Source: Arthrobacter sp. PM3 (GTDB lineage: Bacteria; Actinomycetota; Actinomycetes; Actinomycetales; Micrococcaceae). Taken from it: a DNA stretch of 64,000 nucleotides. Below the pieces are notes generated by a model. That model was not told where the DNA came from. It did not search any database and saw only the letters and a list, made by a program, of their open reading frames with translations. Positions 43,464 through 52,396 of the stretch are shown here, one piece after another. The translations under genes were made by a program, and so were the position numbers. Location of the stretch: contig NZ_CP022314.1 of assembly GCF_003352915.1 (NCBI RefSeq), forward strand, positions 1,137,529 through 1,201,528, given 5' to 3'. Every line of letters starts with the position of its first letter. Positions within the stretch are counted from its first letter, which is position 1.

Positions 43464-44561
43464 TCACGGTGCGTCTGCGTTGGCGTCGTCGCCGGGACCC
43501 ATGCTTGCACGCAGACCCGCCATCCGGATAGGGCGCCGGTTCCACGTGCTGACACTGGCCAGCCCCGCGGCGGCCCCCGAACTCAGGACAACGGCACCCA
43601 GCCACATCGACACCGGCCACCCGATCCCGGCCAGCAGGGCAATGCCGACGAGTTGGCCCGTCCAGACGGACGCCGCGAGCACGGCCGTGACGGGCGGGAG
43701 CCGGTTTTCCAGCCAGTGCCCTGGCAGCCTGGCCAGCAGCACGTCGACGGCGACGGCCGCCACGGTCGCCCCCGCCGCGCCGGCGACCGCCGCCGGCCGG
43801 AACCCCGACATCGCCAGAGGCAGCCACGCCACCACGCCGACTGTCAGGGTCATGATGCCCCGCGGCGGCCGGCGGCCGGCCGAAACCGAGTACAGGAAGG
43901 GAACGACCACCAGCGCTGTCGTCACCAGGTAGCTGGCCATCCCCAGGGCCGCGGGCATCTCCGCCTGACTGTGGCCGGCGCTGCCGATCGGCGTCGGCAC
44001 GTACGGTACGGCCGGCGGGACCCGTACGAACGCCGAACAATAGATCAGGAAAAACGCGCCCAGCCCGGTCAGCAGGACGACGGACAGGACAGCGGGCAGC
44101 GTCCAGTCGAAGGCGTCACCCCGGCCGGCCCGTGCGCTCCGGACACCGGTGCCGAGAATCAGGAACAGGCTGAACCCCAGCAGCAGATGGGTCGGGCTCA
44201 CCAGCGCGTCGAGTGAGACCTCGATGCCGAGGATCTCGTGCCATGCCATGTCGAGCAGGCCCGCCACCCCGAAGAGCACGACGCCGATCACCGTACCCCC
44301 GTAGCCGGGCGGAACTGCTTTGGCCAGCGGTTCACCGGGCACCCGGTTCCGCCAGATCACACCCGCCGTCCAGGCGGCCGTTACGGCCAGACCCGAGTAC
44401 AGGGCCGCGTGCCAGGGGGTGAAGAACGTCTCCAGCCCGGGCACGTGCAGGTGCGCCCAGCCGTCCAGGAACACGGCGAGGAGCAGCCAGATTCCCAGCA
44501 GCTGCGTCACGAGATCGCGCCGGGTGCTTGTCCCCAGGCTCCGCGGTGCTGTGTCGACCAT
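43464..44561 (-). CDS. Uncharacterised polytopic membrane protein with conserved-looking His/Asp/Glu in helices
   Basis: A 365-residue protein with about ten helices. Polar residues recur at the same place in the first half: D-G-W-A-H-L-H, F-F-T-P-W-H-A-A-L-Y-S-G, L-D-M-A-W-H-E-I-L-G-I-E and S-P-T-H-L-L-L-G. Six His plus Asp and Glu within helices 1-5 suggest a buried metal or haem site, as in membrane redox or metal-handling proteins. I do not recognise a named family. It is cotranscribed with the mycothiol-type DinB gene. Confidence 0.65.
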   Translation of the reverse strand: MVDTAPRSLGTSTRRDLVTQLLGIWLLLAVFLDGWAHLHVPGLETFFTPWHAALYSGLAVTAAWTAGVIWRNRVPGEPLAKAVPPGYGGTVIGVVLFGVAGLLDMAWHEILGIEVSLDALVSPTHLLLGFSLFLILGTGVRSARAGRGDAFDWTLPAVLSVVLLTGLGAFFLIYCSAFVRVPPAVPYVPTPIGSAGHSQAEMPAALGMASYLVTTALVVVPFLYSVSAGRRPPRGIMTLTVGVVAWLPLAMSGFRPAAVAGAAGATVAAVAVDVLLARLPGHWLENRLPPVTAVLAASVWTGQLVGIALLAGIGWPVSMWLGAVVLSSGAAAGLASVSTWNRRPIRMAGLRASMGPGDDANADAP

Positions 44562-44752
44562 GGCCGTTCTCCTCGCACTCCATGCCGGGGTCGGTGTCCG
44601 GGCCGGCGCCGGCGGCTGTTTGGCTGGCGGCCTGCTCCCGCGCCCGGCCGCTGCTTAAAGCTTGGACCCCACGGTCTCCGACCGCCAGTGCACAGGGGGC
44701 GGGCGGCCATCCCCGGTCGTCGGCCCCCTTTGCCGCGGTAGCCGCCTCCGGG

Positions 44753-46603
44753 TCAGGCTGCGCCGGTTTGCGCTGAGGCTGCCAGTGCGGAGGCGGTCTG
44801 TGCCGAGGCGGGCAGCGGGGCCGGGGTCTCCCCGGTCCCCGCGCCGGGGGCCAGGCTGCCGTCGTCCTCGTAGTGCGTGGCGTTGGCGAGGTCGCGCCCG
44901 GCAAGGTAGCCGAAGGTCAGGGCCGGCCCGAGGTTGATGCCGCCGGCCGGGTAGTGCCCGCCCATGACGGAGGCCTGGTCGTTTCCTGCGGCGTAGAGCC
45001 CGGCGATGGGCTTCCCGGCTTCATCGAGGACCCGGCCCCGCGGATCCGCGGCGAGGCCGGCGAACGTGCCAAATGATCCCGGCACGATCCTGACCGCGTA
45101 GAACGGCCCTTTCCCGAGCGGGCGCAGCGACGGGTTGGGCGTGTTCTTCGGGTCCCCGCCGTAGCGGTTGAAGGCGCTGGCGCCGCGGCCGAAGTCGGGG
45201 TCTTCGCCGTTGCGCGCATTCCGGTTGAATTCGGCGACCGTTGCGGCGAGCGTGTCCGGGTCAATGCCGCAGGCCACGGCCAGTTCCTCGAGGGTGTTGC
45301 CCTTCTTCAGGTAGCCGGAGCGCAGGTAGGGAAACAGCGGCACGGGCAGCGGTTTGGCCATGCCCAGCGGGAACTTGCGGACGAATTCGGCGTCGGCGAT
45401 CTGCCATGCCTCGACGGGTTCGCCGTCCGGGGTGGCATTGAGCATGCCCTCGACGTAGTCGTAGTAGCCGTTGGCCTCGTTGACGAACCGCCGCCCGTCC
45501 GCGCGCACCCCGATGCTGCCGGGTTTGGCGCGGTCCATGATGTGCGGGAACGTCCCGGTGCGTCCGCTGCGGTACGGCACCAGCGAGACCGGGCACCACG
45601 CGGCCGGGGACGCGACGTCGGTGTCGAACCGGGCGCCCACGGCCTGGGCCATCGTGATGCCGTCGCCGGTGGTCTCCTTCGGCGCCAGCGTCCAGTGCTC
45701 GCGGCCGGTGGGAGTTTGGGGGAACAGCGCGGCGCGGCGGCCGGCGTCGTTTGGGAAGCCGCCGGCGGCCAGTACGACGCCGCGCGCGGCGTTGATCTGG
45801 AGCTCACCCTCCGGTGAGGTCACGACGGCGCCGGTCACCCTGCCGGCGGCGTCGGTCAGCAGGCGCTTGGCAGGCGTGGAGACGCGGATCTCCACGCCGA
45901 GGTCGTCGGCGGATTTCATGAGCCGGCCGGTGAGGGCGGCGCCGTTGACCAGCTGCATGTTGCGCCGGTGGGTCGCCAGGTCCAGCAGGTGCAGCCCCAC
46001 GCGCCAGCCGGCGTGGATGATCCCCCGGATATTGCCCCGCGAGGCGGAGAGGAATCTGGTGAGGTCCGGCCCGGCCATGATGCCCATGCCCAGGAATGAG
46101 GTCTCGTAGAGCTGGTGGCGCATCTTGGCACGCAGTTCGGGCCTGATCCGCCGGCCGTTGAAGGGTTTGGGTCCCACCGAGCGGTGCCCGGTGCCGGCAC
46201 CGGGGGTGCTGCCGTAGATGTCCTTGATGTTGGTTCCGGGAACGAACTGCAGGCTGGTCTTGGCCTGGAAGAAGCCGACCATGTGCGGGACGGCCTCCAG
46301 GAACGCCTCGACCCTGTCGTCACGGTAGTGCGTGCCGAGGCGGTGGCGCAGGTAGGTGCGGAAGAGCTCACGGCCCTCGTTGACGCCGTCGGCCTTGGCC
46401 AACGGGTTCCCCGGCGTCCAGGCCCAGCCGCCGGACCAGGACGTGGCGCCGCCGCAGACTGCGGCTTTCTCGACGACGATGACTTTCAGCCCGTGATAGG
46501 CGGCCGTGACCGCGGCGGACAGGCCGCCGGCCCCGGACCCGACCACCAGGACGTCGCAGTCCAGGTTCGGGCGGTGAGATTCGGTTTCCTGCAGTGAAGC
46601 CAT
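44753..46603 (-). CDS. FAD-dependent oxidoreductase, 3-ketosteroid 1-dehydrogenase-like
   Basis: A 616-residue flavoprotein of the fumarate reductase/KstD group. The FAD motif V-V-G-S-G-A-G-G-L-S-A lies at residues about 20-30, with V-E-K-A-A-V-C-G-G-A-T-S-W-S-G-G next, and the second FAD segment G-G-H-Y-P-A-G-G-I-N-L-G-P-A near 560. A C-terminal Ala/Pro-rich extension is present. KstD relatives introduce double bonds next to ketones. It is the last gene of the eight-gene operon, 12 bp after the aldo/keto reductase. Confidence 0.85.
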   Translation of the reverse strand: MASLQETESHRPNLDCDVLVVGSGAGGLSAAVTAAYHGLKVIVVEKAAVCGGATSWSGGWAWTPGNPLAKADGVNEGRELFRTYLRHRLGTHYRDDRVEAFLEAVPHMVGFFQAKTSLQFVPGTNIKDIYGSTPGAGTGHRSVGPKPFNGRRIRPELRAKMRHQLYETSFLGMGIMAGPDLTRFLSASRGNIRGIIHAGWRVGLHLLDLATHRRNMQLVNGAALTGRLMKSADDLGVEIRVSTPAKRLLTDAAGRVTGAVVTSPEGELQINAARGVVLAAGGFPNDAGRRAALFPQTPTGREHWTLAPKETTGDGITMAQAVGARFDTDVASPAAWCPVSLVPYRSGRTGTFPHIMDRAKPGSIGVRADGRRFVNEANGYYDYVEGMLNATPDGEPVEAWQIADAEFVRKFPLGMAKPLPVPLFPYLRSGYLKKGNTLEELAVACGIDPDTLAATVAEFNRNARNGEDPDFGRGASAFNRYGGDPKNTPNPSLRPLGKGPFYAVRIVPGSFGTFAGLAADPRGRVLDEAGKPIAGLYAAGNDQASVMGGHYPAGGINLGPALTFGYLAGRDLANATHYEDDGSLAPGAGTGETPAPLPASAQTASALAASAQTGAA

Positions 46604-46615
46604 GGTGTTTCTCTT

Positions 46616-47449
46616 TCAGTGGAAGAAGGTGTCAGAATCCAGGCGCGGCGGGGCCCCGGTGTCGAGCGCATCGACCGCGGCGACCTGCTTGGCCGACAGG
46701 GAGAAGCTGTAGACGTCCAGGTTCTCGCGCTGGCGCTCAGGGTTCGCGGACTTGGGGATGGCCACGCGGCCGTGCTGGACGTGCCAGCGCAGGACGACCT
46801 GCGCGGGCGTCTTGCCCAGGTCCCGGGCCGGGCCGGTGATGGCGGGGTGGCCGAGGAAGGCGCCGTTGCGGCCAAGCGGGCTGTAGGCCGCGGTCAGGAT
46901 GCCGTGGTCCCGGTGGTAGGCAAGCTGGCCGGGCTGGCCGTGTTCCGGGTCGATCTGCACCTGGTTGAGCGGGACCTGAAGCCCGGCGCCCGCCAGGAGC
47001 TCCAGGTGGGCCGGTTTGAAGTTGGACACGCCCCAGGCCCGGATGGAGCCCTCATCCACCAGCCGCTGCAGCCCCTCGCAGGCTTCGACGAACCGCCCTT
47101 GGGCGGGGTTGGGCCAGTGCACCAGGAAGAGGTCCAGGTAGTCGGTGCCGAGCCGCTTCACGGCGTGACCGAAGGCCGCACGCACTTTGTCCCGGCCGTG
47201 CCATTCGGTATTGAACTTGGTGGTGAGGAACAGCAGGCCGCGGTCGATGCCGCTGCGCCGGATCCCCTCCCCCACGGCGGCCTCGTTGGCGTAGTTCTCG
47301 GCCGTGTCGATGTGCCGGTAGCCGTTGCGGATCGCCTGGGCCACCGCCGCTGCGGCATCCTCGCCGGTCAGGGGCCAGGTTCCCAGCCCGATGAGCGGGA
47401 TCCGGACGCCGGGGGTGAATTCCGCCGTCGTGGTGTCTTCACTGGTCAT
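46616..47449 (-). CDS. Aldo/keto reductase
   Basis: A 277-residue AKR with D-T-A-E-N-Y-A-N-E (catalytic Asp and Tyr), F-L-T-T-K-F (Lys) and L-F-L-V-H-W (His) of the tetrad. It uses NADPH to reduce aldehydes or ketones. Its start overlaps the upstream stop by ATGA, so it is translated with the TIM-barrel protein. Confidence 0.9.
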   Translation of the reverse strand: MTSEDTTTAEFTPGVRIPLIGLGTWPLTGEDAAAAVAQAIRNGYRHIDTAENYANEAAVGEGIRRSGIDRGLLFLTTKFNTEWHGRDKVRAAFGHAVKRLGTDYLDLFLVHWPNPAQGRFVEACEGLQRLVDEGSIRAWGVSNFKPAHLELLAGAGLQVPLNQVQIDPEHGQPGQLAYHRDHGILTAAYSPLGRNGAFLGHPAITGPARDLGKTPAQVVLRWHVQHGRVAIPKSANPERQRENLDVYSFSLSAKQVAAVDALDTGAPPRLDSDTFFH

Positions 47450-48327
47450 CGGGGGCCGGCTTCCTGGAGGTTTTCCGCGTCCCGGAGTGCGTCGGCGGCG
47501 ACCAGCACCGCGTCGACTCCGGATTTGAGCCGGCGGGCCCAGCCGAGTTCGCCGAGTTCAGCCACCCGCCGGTCCGACGGCGTTTCCGCGCTCACCGGGA
47601 GTCCCTCGGGGAGAATGGTGACGACGGCGGCGAGGTCGAAGTCGCCCTCGCCGGGGACCTCGCGCTCCGAGCGTGATTCGGTGACGAGGTCCTCGCGGCT
47701 GGACGGCCGCCGGGCCGGGCCGTCACACAGCTGCAGGAGCGGCACCAGGCCGGCGTTGTCCCGCAGCTCGTCCCACTGCCCTGGGTCCGTCCCGCTGCTG
47801 TCCGGGCCCCGGAAGCGGTTGAAGTGCAGGGTGTCCACCACGATCCTGCAGCCGGCCTGCCGGGCGATGTCTGCGGCCTGGGCGATCGAGGCTATGGGCT
47901 GGTAGGAGATCGCCTCAAGGGTGGGCATGATCCCGAAGCCGCGTCCGTCCTCGGTCATCCGGGCGAGGGTGTGGACCAGCCGGGCGCTGTCCGGGTCGGC
48001 GGCCGCAACCGTCAGGGATCCGGCGCCCAGGGCCTGGCCGGCTTCCATCATCCGCAGCCAGGCCTCCTGCTGGTCGGTGCCGTCCAGCAGGAGGAATTCG
48101 ATGTCGCGGACGCTCACCCCGGTGTCCCGCATCCGGGCGAGGGTTTCCCGCAGCATCGGCGCGCCCGGCTGGAGATCGTACGGCCGTTCCGCGGCAGTGA
48201 CGGGACGGACGCGCGCGCCAATGAAATCAAAGCCTGCTTCCGCCGCGATGCCGAGCAGTTGCGGCGGAGTGGTGTTCAGGAGGGACAGCTGGGCGAGCCC
48301 CACTGCGGGTCGGACGGTGCCGGTCAT
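47446..48327 (-). CDS. Xylose isomerase-like TIM barrel (sugar phosphate isomerase/epimerase family)
   Basis: A 293-residue AP-endonuclease-2-like TIM barrel. Metal-site residues include E of L-E-A-I-S-Y-Q-P and D-x-x-H of V-D-T-L-H-F-N. The superfamily holds epimerases, 3-dehydroshikimate dehydratases and C-deglycosylases. With a shikimate dehydrogenase in the same operon, a dehydratase that aromatises 3-dehydroshikimate is one option. The ATG at 48327 overlaps the upstream stop as ATGA. Confidence 0.82.
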   Translation of the reverse strand: MTGTVRPAVGLAQLSLLNTTPPQLLGIAAEAGFDFIGARVRPVTAAERPYDLQPGAPMLRETLARMRDTGVSVRDIEFLLLDGTDQQEAWLRMMEAGQALGAGSLTVAAADPDSARLVHTLARMTEDGRGFGIMPTLEAISYQPIASIAQAADIARQAGCRIVVDTLHFNRFRGPDSSGTDPGQWDELRDNAGLVPLLQLCDGPARRPSSREDLVTESRSEREVPGEGDFDLAAVVTILPEGLPVSAETPSDRRVAELGELGWARRLKSGVDAVLVAADALRDAENLQEAGPR

Positions 48328-50408
48328 GATGCTGCTCCGTTCAGGCTCATCGTCGTGGTGTCCGGGGTTGCAGCTGCCAGTCGCGCGGCAATGCGCTGGG
48401 CCGCGTCGTAGCCGCTCTTTACGGCGTTGGAGGCGATCGCCGGGGTCTGGTCCACAACGGTGCCGGCCAGGGTCACGGGCACCCCGGCTGCGGCGCTGAG
48501 CTGCGCGTCCCGGACGTCCGCCGGGACCGAGGGGTCCAGCGGGAGCGCCGACCGGGAGACCAGGAGAGGTCCGGGCGCGTCCAACCATTCGCCTCCGGGC
48601 GGAAGGCCCGGGCCGCTGATCCGCACCCGGGCGCCGTCGTACTCCTCGATGGCCGCACCGAGCCGGATCCGCACCCGGGGGTTGGCTTCCAGCCGCGGGA
48701 CGGCCAGGATCTTGGCGCGGCGGCCCGATTCGGGCGCTATGACCTTCTGGGGGCCGACCAGCAGCACGGCCGTCCCGCGGTCGGCCAGGGTATCCGCCAC
48801 GCTCATGGCGACGGAGTCGGCGCCCCAGATGGTCACGGCCCCGGGGCCCGCGCCGCCGTCGAGGATTTCCGGGTGGACCGAGAGCCACGCGCGCACGTCG
48901 ACGACGTTCGGGTCATCATCGCCGGGGAAGCCGGCGGCCGGCCGGGTACCGCCGGTCGCGATCACGACGGCGTCCGCCGCGGTATCCCGGACGAGGTCTC
49001 CGAGGGAGCCGGTGTCCACGCGCGTGCCGGTGCGGACGTCAACACCCAGCCGGGCGTTCTCCGCAGCCGACCACTCGGCGAACCGGTGGAAGTCCGGCGT
49101 GGACTTCATCCGCTCGGCGAGGGCGAACTGCCCGCCCGGGCGGGCGCCGTCGTCGACCACGGTCACGTCGGCGCCGGCCTCGGCGAGTTCACGGGCGGCG
49201 GTGAGGCCGGCGGGACCGGCCCCCACCACCACGACGCGGGAACGCTCACGGACGGCGGGCGTCGGGACGGGGAGGCGGGAACGGCCCACGGCGGGGTTGA
49301 CGGTGCACGTCACCTGGCCGAGGCCGAGGTTGTCGATGCAGACGTTGCAGGCAATGCACGGCCGGTACCGTCCACCGTGCAGGACGCCGTCGGCGAAGGC
49401 CGGGTCGGCGTGAATGGCACGGGCAAGGCTGACGAAATCGCAGGTCCCCTCGCGGAGGACCTCCTCGATGATCTCCGGGGAGTTGAGCCGGCCGGCCATG
49501 CCCAGCGGCAGCCCGAACCGGCGGTAGGCCGTGGCGTAGCCGGCCAGGATGCCGGGCTTCCATTCGCCGGACTGCACGATCCATTCGCCGGCCTCGTAGC
49601 TGCCGGCGGACAGGTCCAGGAAGTCCAGGTGCTCCAGGTGGGCCTTGGCGATGATATCCACCTGCTGTTCGGCGCTGATGCCCCCGGCCGGGCCTTCCAC
49701 CACGGAGACGCGCAGGCCCACGATCGTGTCCGGGACCGCGGCCCGGACGGCATCGATGACGAGGTTCATGAAGTGTTCGGGCGCGGCGAACTCATCGGTG
49801 CGGTGGTTGGACAGGGGCGACATGAACTGGTGGATCAGGTAGCCGTGGGCGCCGTGGATGGTGATGACGTCGACGCCTGCCTGCGCGGCCCGGCGGGCAG
49901 CCTGGGCATAGGCATCCACGAGCTCGTGGCACTCGGCGGCGGTGAGTTCCCGCGGCACCTCGCCGCCCGCCGTCGCGCACGGCACCGGCGACGGCGCCAG
50001 GTTCTTGAACCCGGACACGGCGGCCTGCGCGGTGCGTCCGCCGTGGTTGAGTTCGACGGCGGCGAGCGCGCCTTCGGCGTGCAGGGCGTCGGTGAGCCGG
50101 CGCAGGCCGGGAATCATGGCGTCCGTGTGCAGGCCCAACTGGTGGGTTCGGCCCTTGCCGTCGGCACGGACGAAGGTGGCTTCGGTGGTGACCAGCCCGA
50201 GTCCTGACTTGGCCCGGGTGACGAGGTAGTCGATGTATTGCTCCGTGATGGCGCCTTCGGTGGTGCCGTAGTTGCGTTCCATGGGGGCGGAGGCGAGCCG
50301 GTTGCGGAGGACCTTCGGGGTGCGGCCGTTGCGGCCCAGGGGCAGGGGCTGCGCGGCCAGGGCCGGGGCGCTCAGGGTGTGGGCCGCGCGGGGGGTGTTG
50401 TGTTCCAT
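48324..50408 (-). CDS. TMADH/2,4-dienoyl-CoA reductase-type Fe-S flavoenzyme
   Basis: A 694-residue enzyme with an OYE-like FMN barrel (residues about 20-370) and a C-terminal FAD/NAD-binding part (V-V-V-V-G-A-G-P-A-G near 395, E-R-S-R precedes it). The 4Fe-4S cysteines are C351-I-A-C354-N-V-C357 and C368, the C-x2-C-x2-C spacing of trimethylamine dehydrogenase rather than the C-x2-C-x3-C of dienoyl-CoA reductase. It likely reduces or oxidises an enone or amine. It is eight bases after the Gfo/Idh gene. Confidence 0.88.
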   Translation of the reverse strand: MEHNTPRAAHTLSAPALAAQPLPLGRNGRTPKVLRNRLASAPMERNYGTTEGAITEQYIDYLVTRAKSGLGLVTTEATFVRADGKGRTHQLGLHTDAMIPGLRRLTDALHAEGALAAVELNHGGRTAQAAVSGFKNLAPSPVPCATAGGEVPRELTAAECHELVDAYAQAARRAAQAGVDVITIHGAHGYLIHQFMSPLSNHRTDEFAAPEHFMNLVIDAVRAAVPDTIVGLRVSVVEGPAGGISAEQQVDIIAKAHLEHLDFLDLSAGSYEAGEWIVQSGEWKPGILAGYATAYRRFGLPLGMAGRLNSPEIIEEVLREGTCDFVSLARAIHADPAFADGVLHGGRYRPCIACNVCIDNLGLGQVTCTVNPAVGRSRLPVPTPAVRERSRVVVVGAGPAGLTAARELAEAGADVTVVDDGARPGGQFALAERMKSTPDFHRFAEWSAAENARLGVDVRTGTRVDTGSLGDLVRDTAADAVVIATGGTRPAAGFPGDDDPNVVDVRAWLSVHPEILDGGAGPGAVTIWGADSVAMSVADTLADRGTAVLLVGPQKVIAPESGRRAKILAVPRLEANPRVRIRLGAAIEEYDGARVRISGPGLPPGGEWLDAPGPLLVSRSALPLDPSVPADVRDAQLSAAAGVPVTLAGTVVDQTPAIASNAVKSGYDAAQRIAARLAAATPDTTTMSLNGAAS

Positions 50409-50416
50409 GGTGTTCC

Positions 50417-51592
50417 TTAGCCGGCTGCCGGTGCCGGAGTCTGAAGTTTGGCTGGGAAAAGGGGCCGGCCGTCCACCGGTGCGTCGAAACGCACCGGGAG
50501 CCCGGTCCGCGATGACTCATAGACGGCGAGGAGGATCCGGAGGGCTTTGGTGGCGTCGTGGCCAGTGATCGCGGGGTCGGTGCCGTCGCGGAGGGCCTGC
50601 ACGAAGTCGCGGACCTGGGTGGTGTGGTGCGGGATGAGCTGGCCGTTGATGGCGGAGAGGTCCACGTTGGGTTCGACGCCGGCGGGGTAGGCCGCCTCGG
50701 CGTCGATGGTTTCCGCCACGGCCCACAAGTCCACGCGGGCGTCGCTGCCCTCCGGGAATTCGGTGAGCGAGGCGGAGGCGCCCGTCTCCCCCGTGATGCG
50801 GAGCTGCACACCGAGGCTCGGGGACACCGCCGTCGAGGCTTCCAGGGTGGCCATCGCGCCGGAGGCAAATGTGATGACGGCGGTGGCGGAATCCTCCACC
50901 TCGATGTAGGCGCCGTGCGTGTAAGTGTTGATCCTGCCGTAGACCTCGGCGACGTCCCCCATGAACCACTGGAGCAGGTCGATGTAGTGGATGGCCTGGG
51001 TCATCAGCACCCCGCCGCCGTCGCTGGCCCAGGTGCCCCGCCAGGCGTCGCGGGAGTAGTACCCGGGCTCGCGGTGCAGCATCACGGAGCACTGGCCGAG
51101 GACGGGCGCACCGAGCGTGCCGTCGTCGATGGCGGCCCGGATGCGCTGCGCCGCGGACCAGAAGCGCCGCTGGAACAGGACGCCCAGCTTCACCCCTGCG
51201 CGCTCGCAGGCCGACACCATGCGCTGCGCGGAGGCAAGGTCGATCGCGATCGGCTTCTCGCAGAGCACGTGGACCCCGGCTGCGGCGGCCTGCAACACCA
51301 CGTCTTCGTGGGTGGGGTGCGGCGTGCAGACGGACACAAGGTCCAGGCCCAGGTCCACCAACTCCCCCACCGTGGCGACGGCCGCCGGGACATCCCAGGC
51401 GGCCGCGGTGGCGCGCGCCCGGTCAAGGTCGACGTCGCACACTCCCGCAATCGTGACGTCATCGAGGGCTCGGAAGGCTTCCAGATGGTTGCCGGAGATG
51501 GCGCCGCAGCCGGCTATTCCGACGCGGAGGGTGCGGGAGGTGGTGGCCGGCTGTGGCATGGCTGGCGGGGTGGTGGCTGGCGGGGTGGTCAC
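50417..51592 (-). CDS. Gfo/Idh/MocA-family NAD(P)-dependent oxidoreductase
   Basis: A 391-residue enzyme: Rossmann motif V-G-I-A-G-C-G-A-I-S-G-N and the E-K-P-I-A-I-D of the family at about 115-121, then the C-terminal alpha/beta domain. Members oxidise hydroxyls of sugars, inositols and related rings. The N-terminus (G-T-G start at 51592) carries a tandem 15-bp repeat coding T-T-P-P-A twice; an ATG at 51559 removes it and may be the true start. The upstream gene is 48 bp away. Confidence 0.88.
   Translation of the reverse strand: MTTPPATTPPAMPQPATTSRTLRVGIAGCGAISGNHLEAFRALDDVTIAGVCDVDLDRARATAAAWDVPAAVATVGELVDLGLDLVSVCTPHPTHEDVVLQAAAAGVHVLCEKPIAIDLASAQRMVSACERAGVKLGVLFQRRFWSAAQRIRAAIDDGTLGAPVLGQCSVMLHREPGYYSRDAWRGTWASDGGGVLMTQAIHYIDLLQWFMGDVAEVYGRINTYTHGAYIEVEDSATAVITFASGAMATLEASTAVSPSLGVQLRITGETGASASLTEFPEGSDARVDLWAVAETIDAEAAYPAGVEPNVDLSAINGQLIPHHTTQVRDFVQALRDGTDPAITGHDATKALRILLAVYESSRTGLPVRFDAPVDGRPLFPAKLQTPAPAAG
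51560..51589. repeat. 15-bp tandem repeat at the Gfo/Idh N-terminus
   Basis: GGCTGGCGGGGTGGT is repeated twice without a gap. In frame it encodes T-T-P-P-A twice at the start of the Gfo/Idh protein if the GTG at 51592 is used, or is untranslated if ATG 51559 is used. Confidence 0.8.
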
Positions 51593-51640
51593 GTGGGGAT
51601 GTCTTTCTGCTGCGTGGTCTGGAAGGTGTTGGGGTCGGGG

Positions 51641-52396
51641 CTAGTACGTGGCGCGGCCGCCGGAGAGGTCGAACACGAATCCGGTGGTGTAGGAGGCCGC
51701 GGGGGAAACGATGAACTCGATGAGTGCGGCGGCTTCTTCGGGGGTGCCGAAACGCCCCATCGGGATTTTGGCCGCTTGCGCCGCCTGCTGTTCCGCCGGA
51801 ACTTCCTGGAACAGCGGCGTCACGACATTGCCGGGGGCCAGGGCATTCACGGTGACGCCGGTGAGGGCGAATTCCTTGGCCAGGGACTTGACCAGGCCCA
51901 GGATGCCGGCCTTGCTGGCCGAGTAGGCCGGCATGTTGATCACGCCTTCCTTGCCTGCCGTGGACGACATATGGACGAGCCGCCCGTAGCCCGCGGCCGC
52001 CATGACGGGCAGCACGGCCCGGGAGACGGCGAACGCTCCGGTCAGGTTGACCGCCAGGATGCGTTCGAAGTCGTCGACCGATGTGGCTGCGGCCGGGGCC
52101 ACCGGCCCGAGGACGCCGGCGCAGTTCACCACCGCGTCGAGGCCGCCCAGGGCCCGGACAGCGTCGGTCACGGCCGAGTGCACCGACCCGGCGTCCGTGA
52201 CGTCCATCGTGAGGGACCTGCCCATCGGTCCGGAGGTCCCCGCGTGCCCGCCGGGCCAGCGCGCGGACGGCAGGTCGGCCCCGACGACGGCGGCACCGGA
52301 AGCCCGGAGGCGTTCCGCCGTCGCCTGGCCGATGCCGCTCGCCGCGCCGATGACGAGGCAGCGGGACTCGGCGATCGTCTCCGGCACCGGATTCAT
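51641..52396 (-). CDS. Short-chain dehydrogenase/reductase
   Basis: A 251-residue SDR with T-G-x3-G-x-G-type G-A-A-S-G-I-G-Q-A-T near residue 18, N-C-A-G-V-L near 90, S-S-T-A-G (Ser) and Y-S-A-S-K-A-G (Tyr, Lys). It oxidises a secondary alcohol. Its start overlaps the shikimate dehydrogenase stop. Confidence 0.92.
   Translation of the reverse strand: MNPVPETIAESRCLVIGAASGIGQATAERLRASGAAVVGADLPSARWPGGHAGTSGPMGRSLTMDVTDAGSVHSAVTDAVRALGGLDAVVNCAGVLGPVAPAAATSVDDFERILAVNLTGAFAVSRAVLPVMAAAGYGRLVHMSSTAGKEGVINMPAYSASKAGILGLVKSLAKEFALTGVTVNALAPGNVVTPLFQEVPAEQQAAQAAKIPMGRFGTPEEAAALIEFIVSPAASYTTGFVFDLSGGRATY

Noticed and set aside
46619..47905. 428-codon plus-strand frame over the aldo/keto reductase
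   Set aside because: Antisense to a protein with a complete AKR tetrad.
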